A stretch of DNA of 64,000 nucleotides. Source: Enoplosus armatus. Taxonomy: Eukaryota > Chordata > Actinopteri > Centrarchiformes > Enoplosidae. Positions 39,961-51,139 of the stretch are shown here, piece after piece (within the stretch, counting starts at the first letter, position 1; each line of letters starts with the position of its first letter). The stretch covers positions 22,009,241 through 22,073,240 of the forward strand of contig NC_092182.1 in assembly GCF_043641665.1 (NCBI RefSeq). Reading direction: 5' to 3'. Made by a program: the position numbers and the translations under genes. The notes beneath the pieces are model-generated. The model did not search any database. It was not told the DNA's origin and saw only the letters and a program-made list of their open reading frames with translations.

Positions 39961-40944
39961 CCACTCCGGGCTATTTGTCATCTTATATACATCCCATTAA
40001 TAGTGTAGGACTGTGTGGTACACTGAAGTGTTCTGTAAATGCATGTACAGTATATGGAAACTATATTTAAACTCTCCGTGTTGCAGACTTGGGCTCCAAA
40101 GAGTTCTTGTCATTTTCTCTGTGCATTATTCTGCACTTCCTTCACCTGTGTGGAGGGTGGTGGTAGCGAGATGAAATATGTGTGGCTGTTATGTCAGCAC
40201 ATGCCCAAGTTGTATAACTTTACAAGGTCTGTTGCTCTGAGGCGCAGATAGCAATCTACGACTGTTTAATAGAGCAGTCGTAAACGTCTCCAACAGCTTT
40301 GAATTTAGAGTTGTGTTAAAACATCCTGCTGCTTTAAGGGCTTTTTGTGAGAGTCACTTTGGTGGACAAACATACTGAGTGATGCCTTGAAATTACTTAA
40401 TGCATCGGGAACGACTTGAGCGAAATGAATGATAACAACATTCAGACTACATGAGTTGGTTACTGGACAAAATCAGGGAATGCAGGCGGCTGAGGTTACT
40501 GGTCCTAAATTGGTCCACTGCAGGATCCTCATGACAATCAACACTACCTACCACCTTCCACTTTGACTCACAGCTTAACAAACCCCCTGAAGGGAGAATT
40601 AAAGAGTTGGACATGATGTGCACAAGCTAAGCACCTCAACATACTGTTACGGTCGAGATGCCGTACTTCTGCAGGCTTGCTCCATCTTGTCTGCATTCCA
40701 CAGTGAACTCAAGGAAGTGGCTCGTGGAAAATTCCACCTTTGTGGCATTTAGGGGGGAAGATGAGAAAGATAAAGGGCAGGATCCTTGTTACTGCTACCG
40801 TGTAAATTTGACATGAAGAAGGTTATGTTACTTTTTGATTAAAGGTCGCTGTCGGGTCTGCTGGTTGATTTAAAACAGCGAGTCAGTGAGTGATGAAAAC
40901 ACTCGGGAATATTCAGCATTTTGGAAATTAAGACTCCAGACATT

Positions 40945-41290
40945 TAAAGGAATAGTTGAACATTTTGAGAAATACGCTTTCTTGGCGAGACTTAGATGAG
41001 AGGATCGATACCACTCTCATGTATCTGTATGGTAAAAATGAAGCCACAGCCAGCAGCCACTTTGCATAGCTTAGCTTAGCTTAGCATAAAGACTGGAAAC
41101 AGGGGGATACAGCTTGCTTGGCTCTGTCCAAAGGTAACAAAATCTGCCTACCAGCAGCTCAAAAGCTCACTAAAAACATACACATTATATCTGGTTTGTT
41201 TAATCAAATAAAAACTGAAGTGTAAAAACGTCAAGTTGTGGTTTTATGAGGGAGCTATCAGTATTATAGTACGACACATAACCCTCCATA
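40945..41290 (+). repeat. Foldback/MITE repeat, family A copy 2
   Basis: Starts 'taaaggaatagttgaacatt' and continues with 'agatgagaggatcgatacca', 'agcttagcttagcttagcat', 'aaagactggaaacaggggga', 'tggctctgtccaaaggtaac' and 'aaactgaagtgtaaaaacgt'. It is clearly the same family as 32126-32575. The right arm is missing or degenerate. Confidence 0.85.
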
Positions 41291-42532
41291 AAACCTTGAC
41301 TTCATTTCAAAGTTATTTCACGGGCAAAGTTTGTGTTGTATATTTCTCCCAACATCTAAGATATTCAGTCTGCTCTCTGCATCTGCAGTACTAATAACAC
41401 ATACAGTATTCAAGTGAGAGCTAATAGCCTTCACAAATATAAACTGCAAAAATATAAATCTCATGTATACATACAGTATAATTCAAAATTAACATTGGTC
41501 ATGTGTTCATATCTGAGCGGTTTTAGGATAACTACTGTATGTAGAGGCCTGAATGGTTGTGTTGCATGATATTTGGGAATGTCACTGGAGTTTTTGAGTG
41601 CTGAGTTTTGCATTTGGTTTAGTTTTCAGGCATTTTATTCAAAATAAAGAAATAACGTACTGAGCAGGCAGTTGCAGATACAGCTTCACTACTATTCCTG
41701 AACTTTCAAACCCCCCCACCCCACCCCACCATGTCAGCTGCCTTTTAACTGCAATCATTTAAAAAGATTAAAATCTGAGCACTGGGTTTATGCATTCACA
41801 CAGCATTCAGCATGAATCAGAGTCCCTGAGGGACACTGGATTGGTTCATCAAAGGATACATCTCTGCAAACTGACATGTCAATGAAGCCCTGTTCCTCCC
41901 TGATATACATTTATAACTTTATAAGAAATGCGTCTTTCTCTCTAAAAAGAGATCTTGTTCTCAGTTAGACTACCTGAATAAAGATGAAACACGAACTAAT
42001 TCACCCCTGAGTAATAAATTACACGCCACATATTGACAGAATACTGACGTAGCACATACTGATCCTTGGTTCACGTCAGGGCAGATCCCAGCTTTCAAAC
42101 TGTGACTGAAAGATTATTAATATTCACTTATTTCTCACAAGTTCATATGACAACATTTCCATGTCTTTTTCTCCAACTCAGCAACCCAACCTTTTCTCTT
42201 CCACGCCTTCCTCTCTTTCAGTGTCATACACTGCTGGATAGGGAACAGTGCATCTTGAAGGTCTTTCAAGTCTCAGCACAGCAGTGCATATCTTACCTGA
42301 GAGTGGTGGAGTTGCAGCAAGCTGCTGCCCCGGGGCCTTAGCGCCTTAAACCCCACCCCCACCCTCCTTCAGTGTGGTCCATGTTCTCTTGCGTGTTCTA
42401 CTGAACAGCCTTCCTGTCATAGGCTGTGCAGACATTGTAATGGTAGTTTAGCAGTGTTTTGACTTGTTACTGAATTAAAAGACGCTTTGTCTTGTTACAT
42501 TTCTTTACATTACACTGACTGTGGATTACATT

Positions 42533-42775
42533 TAAAGGAATAGTTCGACACGTAGTTTTCACACTGCAGTTTTTGTACAGATCAAACAAATGAGATATAA
42601 GGTTTTAATTAGTGAGCCTTAGAGACTTTGTTACCTTTGGACAGTGCAAAGCTATATCTGTTTTCCCGTCTGGCTCTGGCTATATACTCCATAGAATATG
42701 AGAGTGGTATCAATCTTCTCATCTAACTCTTGAAAACGAATAAGCCGTATTTCCCAAAATGTCAAACTATTCCTG
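42533..42775 (-). repeat. Foldback/MITE repeat, family A copy 3
   Basis: The 3' part reads 'tatgagagtggtatcaatct', 'tctcatctaactcttgaaaa' and 'cgtatttcccaaaatgtcaa', the reverse complement of the family A left arm. The 5' edge again shows 'ttaaaggaatagttcgacac', so both termini are present, with internal deletion. Confidence 0.85.
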
Positions 42776-44583
42776 GTATAGTAAAATCAGGCTGTCAACT
42801 ATAAAGTCAACCATTAAACCCCAGAATCGGCAGATTTACATGGACATTAAACCCTCATCTCAACCTTTTCTACAAAATGGGCTTTAATCAGGATTTAAAT
42901 CAATGTGTTGTTGTGTCCGTCAAGAACAGGCCAAACTTTCCCCAATAACTCTATAAGACTTCTTCTCACCATCTTGAATAAAGAGCGCCTGGCTTTCGTG
43001 CAGTGCAGCATTCCAGGCAAGCTGAGACACGACCGTGTTTGTTCCCTGTCTGAGGGAATCAGTTAAACTGGGTGAATGCAAGGAAATGGGTCACACACAT
43101 ACAACTCTGTAACTTAAGAGTGGAAAAAATAAGATAAAAATCACATTAAACTTGTGTCACCTCCTGGCAGGTATTCTGAGGTAGGCTTTAGAGCCCGTTG
43201 CTTTCACATTATTTAAATATCTTCTTTACTTGAGTCCAGAGGATTGGCAAATAGACACTGAACTGAATTAAAACCACTTCTACGATGTGCTTTTTTTAAA
43301 ATCAGTCCTGCACTTAAAAAATTACTTGATTTACCTAAAAGTACAGTTTTTCTATGGCATTCTCCATCAGTAGCTTCACTCAAACAGGGAATAAATCCTC
43401 TAAACAACACGCCTGAAGAAAAATGCCTTTGAAGGAAAGGCAAAGACGGTATCAGCAGACATAAAAAGGGCTTATTACGTCTGTCATTTCCATAAAATTT
43501 GGGTTTTGAAAGTACTGCAGGATGTGTTTATTACCAATACATTTTCACCACAGTAATAAGCCCCAAAGTTTCCAGTTGCTATAGGCTGCTAGAACTCTTC
43601 TTAACTGGAAAAAAACACCAGAGAGAAATTTTTTATGGGATTAATAACTAAAAACAGGAAAACAGGTTGGTGATCCTTTCAAAATGTTTTCATGTATCAA
43701 TATTTAATTATTCAGAATTGAATTATTTAGAATTGATTTTTGGAAGTTGATGTGTTGTTGAATCAAGCTTGTTGACACTGTTTTTACACGTATTACCATA
43801 TTAGTTGCCAATTTGCCCTGCATCAGTATAACCAGCGCACATTTCTGCATGTTGCACACAGTGATTGTAGTGATTCAGGTTCTGATGTTTTCTGCGGGGG
43901 AGGAGAGGGTTGGGTTTAACATTCAGTTCCTGAGTAAAAGAGGGCCAGATTAGGGTGCGGACAAGGCAGAGAAGGGGGCGGGGTTTAACCCTGTTGCCGC
44001 ATCGCCATTGGTGGAGACGGGGGACAAAAATGCTTGCACCTGGTGCAGGTAAACAGACTGACATCGGGCACAGCAGGGGTGGATCGGCTGGCCGGATTTA
44101 CTGCAACCCTTCATTCACGACTTCATTTAACCGACCACTCTGGACAAGTTGACAGCTTTTTTTAGGTGTGGCTTTTGTGCAGGTTTGTGTTGCATACCTT
44201 GTCTAACAACAGACAAAAAAAAGCATTTGTAGGTTTATTTCTTTGGTAAACAGGAGGCACTGTTATATGTTGTTACATCTTGCCTTGTCGAGCAGGTGAC
44301 TTGAAGTTGGAGGTTGAACAGATGATGACAATGTACATTTATCAGCTATTGCAAGTTCTGTTTTAAGCTGCTGAAGCCTCGGAGGAGAAATGTGAGCGCT
44401 GAAGGTGATTGGTGATTTGAGAGTGAGGCGGTAATAGAGGGTTACATTTGTGTGGATTTGGTCTCTACATGTTTAACAGCACCCTTCATTCATCGGGCTC
44501 AAAAGACTCCAGAAGGATGGAAAACTGTGAAAACAGGTCCTGTCTTGTGCAGGGAGAGGCCTGCCTGGCACACCCTTCACTCA

Positions 44584-44589
<6 letters not shown>

Positions 44590-44673
<84 letters not shown>
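44590..44673. repeat. (CA)n microsatellite upstream of mir-205
   Basis: About 41 uninterrupted CA units, ending some 195 bp before the mir-205 hairpin. Confidence 0.98.
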
Positions 44674-44681
<8 letters not shown>

Positions 44682-44868
44682 CATGGCCATACACACAAAT
44701 GGAACCTGTTCTTCATGTATTTGTTCCTTTTAACTAAACTGCCTTCCCCAACAGAAAAAGAAAGAATGACATCATTGAAAGTGATGAAGGGAATCAGCCG
44801 TGTCAACTATTTCATTCCCAGTGATTCCTCACCGGAGGCGCCAGCATGCTCGCTGCTCTAATGAAACC

Positions 44869-44954
44869 ATCCATGTATCCTATCCTTCATTCCACCGGAG
44901 TCTGTGTAAAGTGCCAATCAGATTTCAGTGGTGTGAAGGGTAAGACACGTGGAA
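44869..44954 (+). ncRNA. mir205: mir-205 microRNA precursor
   Basis: The 22 nt at 44883-44904 (start 'tccttcattccaccggag', end 'tctg') equal the vertebrate mature miR-205-5p as I know it. The loop 'tgtaaagtgccaat' follows. The 3' arm at 44919-44941 ('cagatttcagtggtgtgaag') pairs with the 5' arm: CAGA with TCTG and GTGAAGG with CCTTCAT. Outer flanks 'ccatgt' (44871-44876) and 'acgtgg' (44947-44952) extend the stem with G-U pairing. mir-205 is an epithelial miRNA that represses ZEB1/ZEB2-class mesenchymal regulators in mammals. No host-transcript exon could be identified. Confidence 0.96.
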
Positions 44955-46138
44955 TTTGTCATCTGAAGAGGGCTTTCTAAAAGATCACATTATAGAGGGT
45001 TTTAATGGTTGCAACTTTTACAATAAAAGTGAATATTGCTCTTTGACAAAAGATCAACCTTATCGTGTGGCCTTTAATATCCTTTGATGTCAACCTATTG
45101 AATGCAACAGTTCTGCACAAGCACAGAAAGACAACTTCTCCTCCTCCTCCTCCTCTTTACCTGCATTGCGACAGACTGGATAGCGCTGCACTGATTGCAC
45201 TTTAGAGTTATTGCAGGATCACAGAGTGCTGGCAGCCCCACTTTATGTCTTTTGGACTGTCACTCACAGAGGTTGTTATGTCCTCACCCTGTCTTTCTGC
45301 CCTTGCTTCTCCAAGACATGGCAATTACATAATGACTCCTAAATTCCCACATTGCCACATCCACAGCAAACTCTTCAGGGCTTGTGCCAAGCCGAAGCTT
45401 TGTGTGCCTAAAGTCTCTTATAACTGCACCCACAGAACTCAGACATACATAGTCGCCATTGTATTGAGTAATTCAGTATTGAGTAGTGAACATCTTTTTC
45501 ATCTTTTTTCTTTTATAGTTTAGAATATAGTCCCATCAGGTTTTTAACCAATTCTCAGCAGGACAATTAACCTGCCTCATTAGCACGGGACATTTCCCAG
45601 ATTCTATTCAAGCCTTAATTATAGCTAAATGGGCAGCTGGAAGTCATTTGACAGCTACATTGAGCTCTGAGTCACCCAGCTGTAATTCTTCCATCCAATT
45701 AAGATGGAGAGAAGCTAACGAATAAACAAACAAAGCAACATAGTGCCAGATCAGCAGAGATTCATACAGACCTGTATTGAGTAATAGGGTTGTTATGACA
45801 GTTTTCTTCCTTAATTATAGACAGTGAGACAATAGGTTTCCCCTGCCCACAGCTACACCATCTCATCCACAGCTACAGGTGTTAAACCCTCATCAGTTAT
45901 TTCACAACATATCTGAAAAGTCAAGATATTTTAATAAATATTAGAAAAAAGCATCATTGTTTTGAATTCACAACCACTCAAACCACTACAGAGAAAAGAA
46001 GAGTCTCTCCTGCAATTCCTATCATAAACATTATTTACCCAGACTGACCCATGCATGACCCAGACTTTTGAAAAATTCAGTCCTCATCATCTTGGCTTCC
46101 CCTGCTGCTCTGTGAGTAATCAACCATCCCAGCAGGTC
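44955..46138. other. Intergenic stretch between mir-205 and ora2
   Basis: No gene was seen. A complex, non-repetitive block at about 45550-45735 has E-box and homeodomain cores ('gacaattaacctgcctcatt', 'cttaattatagctaaatggg', 'acccagctgtaattcttcca', 'ccaattaagatgg') and could be regulatory. This is by composition only. Confidence 0.5.
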
Positions 46139-47098
46139 TCACATAGTTGACAGACTCGTGGCTTTCTCCTGAACAGGCTTCTCCTGCACTGCACACCTCA
46201 GTCTGCTATTCACCTTTCTGTTAGATGCAATTATGACCACGGGGCTTAGTGCTGCATAGAGCGAGGAAAAGAATATACGCAAGTCAGAGATCAGTGAGGA
46301 TCTCATGGTCTTCCTCACAGTGAGAGTGTACACCCAAAGTCCATTATCTACCCCATAGAGGACCACATATAAGGTCACAAGGGCGACCACGGCTTTGGCA
46401 GCTCTTTGCTCGGCCCCACCACTTCCACCGCTGCTGCTGCTGCGGAGCCCCTTCACCTGCCGGCTGTGCTTGTAAAGGAAGACCAGGATGATCAGACTAG
46501 CCAGAGTCATGAGGGCCATGGGCACCACATCTCTGCCCACCTGGGCTGCCCCGTTTGCCTCTTTTGACAACTTTGAAGGAAAGTGAACATAGCAGAATTG
46601 TACATTGATGCCGTGGTTTATTAGGCTTGAGTCATTCTGGGTGCCGAAGGAGAAGAGTATGGCTGCCGAGCTCATGCAGGTGTTGAGCAGCCAGAGGAAC
46701 AGGAACACAAACCCCAAATAGAGGGCTACAAAGGTGCGGGCGGAGGCCCAGCGTGATCCCGGAGGGGCAATGCTCAGGCACTGGTAGGCACTCAGGACGA
46801 AGGTGAGCCAGATTGAGAGGGAACGGGATGTTCTGTAGATGAAGATCACAGCTTTACAGCCTAAGTCTCCAAAGATGCTGGCCAGGTGGAAGGAGGCAAG
46901 GGTCTCCAGCAGACAACGAACAGCCACCACTAGCAGGTTGACGCATGCCAGGTGCAGGACTATGGCATCAGCTGGGAGGAGACGGTTCTCCTGGTACAGC
47001 AAGAGCAGGAATGCCAGGATGACGGCACTGTTACCCGGGACTCCCACAACAGTCAGGGACAGATAGAGCATCCCACGGACAAACTCCTCTGATGGCAT
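46139..47098 (-). CDS. ora2: ora2-like olfactory receptor (V1R-related GPCR)
   Basis: A seven-transmembrane chemoreceptor of 319 residues in one exon. TM1 spans about 8-34 with PGNS at 21-24, and TM2 about 41-65. C81 and C169 are the likely TM3/ECL2 disulfide pair. TM3 runs about 82-110, TM4 124-148, TM5 190-209, TM6 232-260 and TM7 269-291 (YAALSPVVIIAS). NDS at 155-157 is a possible glycosylation site. KHSRQVKG after TM5 is followed by a Ser/Gly-rich loop (219-228). It is paralogous to the plus-strand receptor at 51140 (shared LLPxD, GCKxVI, YR, HSRQV, RAAK, DN). The start ATG has A at -3. The ora1/ora2 assignment rests on MDLCV-type sequence belonging to ora1 and on the known divergent pairing; the ligand cannot be read from the sequence. 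Confidence 0.85.
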   Translation of the reverse strand: MPSEEFVRGMLYLSLTVVGVPGNSAVILAFLLLLYQENRLLPADAIVLHLACVNLLVVAVRCLLETLASFHLASIFGDLGCKAVIFIYRTSRSLSIWLTFVLSAYQCLSIAPPGSRWASARTFVALYLGFVFLFLWLLNTCMSSAAILFSFGTQNDSSLINHGINVQFCYVHFPSKLSKEANGAAQVGRDVVPMALMTLASLIILVFLYKHSRQVKGLRSSSSGGSGGAEQRAAKAVVALVTLYVVLYGVDNGLWVYTLTVRKTMRSSLISDLRIFFSSLYAALSPVVIIASNRKVNSRLRCAVQEKPVQEKATSLSTM

Positions 47099-47325
47099 TC
47101 TTGCAGGAATAGAAAATCGTGCAAGGCAACTTTACCAATGAAATAAACCAGATCTTGTTTGTAATGTCTCTCTGAATGTAATACCTAGCATTCAAAATGA
47201 TATCAGAAAAATCACTGCAGAAGTTTACACCCCTACCTGAGAACAGTCAAAGCTAACGAGGTCTGAAGTGGACCCTGTCCCTGATCCCTCCCTCTTGAAG
47301 TAGTCGGGTTGTTTGTGTTCTTATA
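47099..47325 (-). promoter_or_regulatory. ora2: Candidate ora2 promoter, leader exon and leader intron
   Basis: Read on the minus strand, TATAAG occurs at 47325-47320. About 80 nt downstream is TTCTCAG|GTAGGG (donor at 47237/47236), and 'ttctattcctgcaag' ends as an acceptor at 47100, two bases before the ATG codon's own exon sequence begins. This suggests a noncoding leader exon of roughly 50-60 nt and an intron of about 137 nt. It is inferred from motif matches only. Confidence 0.4.
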
Positions 47326-48184
47326 CTTGCAAAAAGGTAACAGATGGATCTGTTTTTCATGGTCTATTGACTTCTCTTCCCTCCGCCTCCAATTACTTGA
47401 GATCACTTCAGATGACTGCTTCTGTCCCCTCACTGGGTTTCAGACAGGATAACACACAGAAAGCTGTGATTGAACCAGTGGACAGAGAAAATGGTGTTAA
47501 TGAGGGGATAATATCTATTAGGCTGATGTTTATACTCAAAAAAGATTAAAACTCTCTCATTGTCACCTTTATACTCTGTGGAGACTATTGAATACTTTTT
47601 CTAATGACTGATCCTATATTTAGATTTCTTTATAAGACCCTTCACATTACTTTTGTATTTTTCATTTCTGCAATCAATTTTTAAAAGCCGCTACCTATTA
47701 AAGAGACCTTTCTTGTGTTGGTTAGTCAAACACCGACACCACAGTGTCCTCCAGTGGAGAAAGGTGAAACAAAGTGAAAGCCAGAGGACGTTCCACTCAG
47801 TCTACGTGATAGATCACCCACAGTTTCATTTGTAGTGCGCGACATAGCATCCAATTTATGATTGTGTAATTCATCCAAAGCAATAAAAGTTCTAAAAATG
47901 GAATTAAACCTAAACTGCGAGGATGTTGTAAGGACAAACCAGTGAGGGTGGGCTGCGTGATTTAACTGCAACATGTCACACAGCAGGGACTTGGTAATGG
48001 TCATTAAGCCCATTATTCATAAGTACATGATAAGGCTTGTCCTCCACTGAAATTTAAAGGGAAAATACTACAATGAGACCATTAATGAGATTCGTTACAT
48101 AGGTTACAATAACCATATTAAATGTATTTGTTGAACACCATATGAGAGGTTTTCAGGTGATGATAGCTTTGAGTTGGTTTAATA

Positions 48185-48520
48185 CTTAATACAGTTGTAG
48201 TACATTTACTCACTGTGCAAATTCAAGGTACTTGAACTTGACTTGAGGGTTTCCATTTTATGCTATTTTATACTTTCAAGTGGAAATATTGAACTTTATT
48301 TTTTAACTCTCACTAGTTACTTTACAAATTAACGTTTTTTACATACAAAATATATGATACTTTTATAGATTATGATGATTTGTGTCACACCAGTAACAAT
48401 AATCCAATTTAATAATATAAAAAGTAATAGTGTAAACCTTTACTGTGTACTTTAGTGTACTTTTACTTTTAAGTGCATTTTGCTAATGTTACTTACATAC
48501 AGACGAAAATAAAATCTAAG
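48185..48520 (+). repeat. Interspersed repeat, family E (longest copy)
   Basis: 'tagtacatttactcactgtg', 'ggtacttgaacttgacttga', 'ccattttatgctattttata' and 'tacttttacttttaagtgca' follow the order of a very common teleost AT-rich nonautonomous repeat. Fragments of it also lie at 29935-30055 and 30290-30545. Confidence 0.7.
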
Positions 48521-50175
48521 GTCATGAGAGGTCAATTGTGCTCCCCTCCCCTTAAATGCAAATAAAGAGTCTCAGAGAGACTGCTAAGCCAAAAGCCTCT
48601 TAAACCACATTTTTGCTGTGGGACAGATTAACTGGCACAGTGAGGGGTGTGCTGAATATTCCCACCAACACAAGCTGTTGCTCTCACCAGCATATTTAAA
48701 GGTGCAAAAGGTTAAAAAGTGACATATCTCTGAAGTAACTTAAGTTGTGTGTAAACAACTAACTTAAAAACTTGACCTGAATAAAGGTAATACAGCACAC
48801 AATGATGCAAGAGAATGCATTTCTGAACACTGAAGTATCTGAAACTGTGATATCAACAGTATGAAAATGTTTAAGCTCATGTTGTGCGGAGTCTTTTATT
48901 ACACGTGCAAAACCATTAACTGGTATTATTGCATGTACAGACAAATTATTTGATTCCAAGTTTCCAAGTTAGTTTTTGACATTATACTACTGTATTATAC
49001 TATATAGATGTGAACTTCATCTATATTGATACAGAATGAGTTCATGTAAAATTAAAATTGAATTAGTGCAATGGAAAAAAACTATTTACATCATCATAAA
49101 CAAAAAAATCAAATCTCATGTCAGGGGGAAAAAGCCTGGATTTTTAAACTTTCAATGCAGCGTACTGTACATGATGCAATCCCCTGAGAAGGACAGGCTT
49201 GAACTTGCCATTTTAATTAGCTCTCTGAACATGTAAACATGTTAAAAAACACACAGGGAAATAACATGTCATGTGATGCTTTATTCCAAAGCCCATTCCC
49301 AGGAGGAAACAAGCTTCTCAAAAAACATAGTCACACAGACCCAGTTTGAGTTTTGCAAAAGAGAAAGCAGTAGAGCTGAGCAAGAGGTTAGAGCGCTTTC
49401 AATGGTAGACACATTTGACATTTACAGTTTATCTAGATAGTGCTGGGAAATCTGGGTACAAATTGCAAACTTCTGTTCAAGCACATGTCAGCGCTGAGAG
49501 TTAAGAACGTAAATGAATAATGGCTGGTTGTCCCTATGCCCCCAATTAGTACAAACATGCATTGTTATATGGCTAATTGTCTTGCTCCTCTGTTTTCTTT
49601 TAACATGTTCCCAGGACATGAAGGCACAAAAACTAAAGCACCAGCTGTGCATGTAAAAGCCTCTTGATGGCTCATTCAAGGCATCATCAGGCTGCTTTTG
49701 CATCAACAATAACCGAGCACTGTTGTCTCTTCAGGGGTTGTTTAACTCTATTTTTTAACTCCACAGGGAAATAGCATTATAATATTTCAGATTGACGTGC
49801 AGTCTTTCCGTCTATAGAAACTGAAAACTGACATGTGGGATTTAAGTACAGGAGAATACCACTCAAGTTAAGAATTCACACGTTATTCATATGACCTCAG
49901 GCAGCTCAGCTACTTGATATGATGGTGAACAATTTCCCGAGATTAAAGCCTGACACTAATCTGGAGAGCTGTGTCGATGTGCAGCCTGGAGCACCGTCAT
50001 TCATGTTAAATAAAGAGGGTGATTTGCAGACTCATGCCACATTTGATTGAAGTATCACACTTCTGCTACTGTATCTGATTCCACACCAGAAAATGTACTT
50101 AATTTCCAGCTGCGCTAATCTCGTCTAGTTATGTGTTCATTTATTGTGAAGGTGATTAGGATGTCATATTAAAAC

Positions 50176-50745
50176 TTAAAGGATAGATTCACATTTTTTT
50201 CAAGTCTGTCTTTAAACAATACTCCTATTCCCATATATGCATTGAAAGTTTTGCTTGCTATAATCCTCCCAATCATCCCATACTGGCCACTAAACAATCC
50301 CTCCCTAACATGTTTCCAATAGAAGTGATGGGGACAAAATAATCACAGTCCTTGTTCTGAAATTAATATGATGCTTCAGCAGGTTAGACAAATCTTGGAG
50401 ATCTTCCAAACATTGTCTTTTTAGGACCAAATTCCATCTTTGTGTTACTGCTGCAGCACAGCAAAGAAACTATGAGGTACCTTTTGAAGATACTGATTTG
50501 ATTTGTCTAACTCTGAATGCTGAAGCCTCGTGTGAACTTCGAATGAACTTCGGAATACATTTTTGTACAGAACAAGGGCTGTGGATTTTGAATGGATCCC
50601 CTGTCTCTTCCATTGGTTGAATGGTAGGAAGGGATCTCCTCACAGCCAGTATGAACAGCAGGAATGATTGCAGCTATAAAAAACAGTTTTCAACGTTTAT
50701 ATGGGCACCTGACTATTGTTTTAAGACAGGCTTGAAAAATTGTGT
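50176..50745. repeat. Foldback repeat with terminal inverted repeats (family G)
   Basis: The left end reads 'cacattttttttcaagtctgt', 'ctttaaacaatactcctatt' and 'cccatatatgc'. The right end reads 'atatgggcacctgactattg' and 'ttttaagacaggcttgaaaa', the imperfect reverse complement. Total length is about 570 bp, with no transposase. It lies in the ora1/ora2 intergenic region, ending about 140 bp before the candidate ora1 TATA box. Confidence 0.75.
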
Positions 50746-50881
50746 GTTTCCCTCAATGGTACTATATTCCCTTTCAGCCCTCTGAGACCATCTGAGTCAG
50801 ATTTAGTTTGTTGCTTTAATTTGCCAAACTGTGGGCTGAACAGTGCAATGTTAGCCAATGATCTCGCAGGGCCTTGAAGAC

Positions 50882-51139
50882 TATAAATGGTAATTGCAGG
50901 CTATTAAACAGTTAATGCACAACAGGCTTTGCTTTTAATCTGCAGCTTCAGGTGAGCATCATTTTCACTGAAAGAAATCCAACAGTTACATGACTATATT
51001 CAGGCTGTCTGGTTGTATTAGGTTTCTATCACACTTGATGTAACCAAACTTGGAGGATGTTTCTTGTGTGCAGTGTATTTATAACAGATTTGATTCTCTG
51101 TCTTCTTTGCCATTCATGGCCAGTGCAGGCCTTGGTGTC
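50882..51139 (+). promoter_or_regulatory. ora1: Candidate ora1 promoter, leader exon and leader intron
   Basis: TATAAAT at 50882-50888 is followed about 65 nt later by GCTTCAG|GTGAGC (donor 50951/50952). A pyrimidine-rich run then ends in acceptors at 51123 (GGCCAG) or 51128 (TGCAG), 11-16 nt before the ATG. A short noncoding exon (about 50912-50951) and a 170-180 nt intron are implied. The layout mirrors that upstream of ora2. Confidence 0.4.

Larger units (their letters stand above)
20678..44589. other. Intergenic region without a recognisable protein-coding gene
   Basis: About 24 kb lie between the plxna2 promoter region and mir-205. The stretch contains microsatellites, at least ten copies of interspersed repeat families (listed separately) and AT-rich unique sequence. 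No open frame shows a known domain, codon bias or a series of plausible splice junctions. Blocks near 28780-28900 and 33890-34080 look complex and non-repetitive and could be regulatory, but there is no direct evidence. Small unconserved exons of a noncoding RNA, such as a mir-205 host transcript, would not be visible by eye. Confidence 0.65.
47326..50881. other. Shared upstream region between ora2 and ora1
   Basis: About 3.6 kb lie between the two candidate TATA boxes. No coding region was recognised. It contains a family E repeat (48185-48520) and a foldback element (50176-50745). The rest is AT-rich unique sequence with no identified element. Confidence 0.6.

Noticed and set aside
44448..44861. 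Open frames running through the CA repeat next to mir-205
   Set aside because: The central part is poly-TH/VC from the microsatellite, and the flanks have no recognisable protein similarity.
51050..51139. Upstream in-frame start for ora1 adding 30 residues
   Set aside because: The extension has no V1R/ORA similarity, the family N terminus starts at MDLCV, and the segment overlaps a candidate leader intron.
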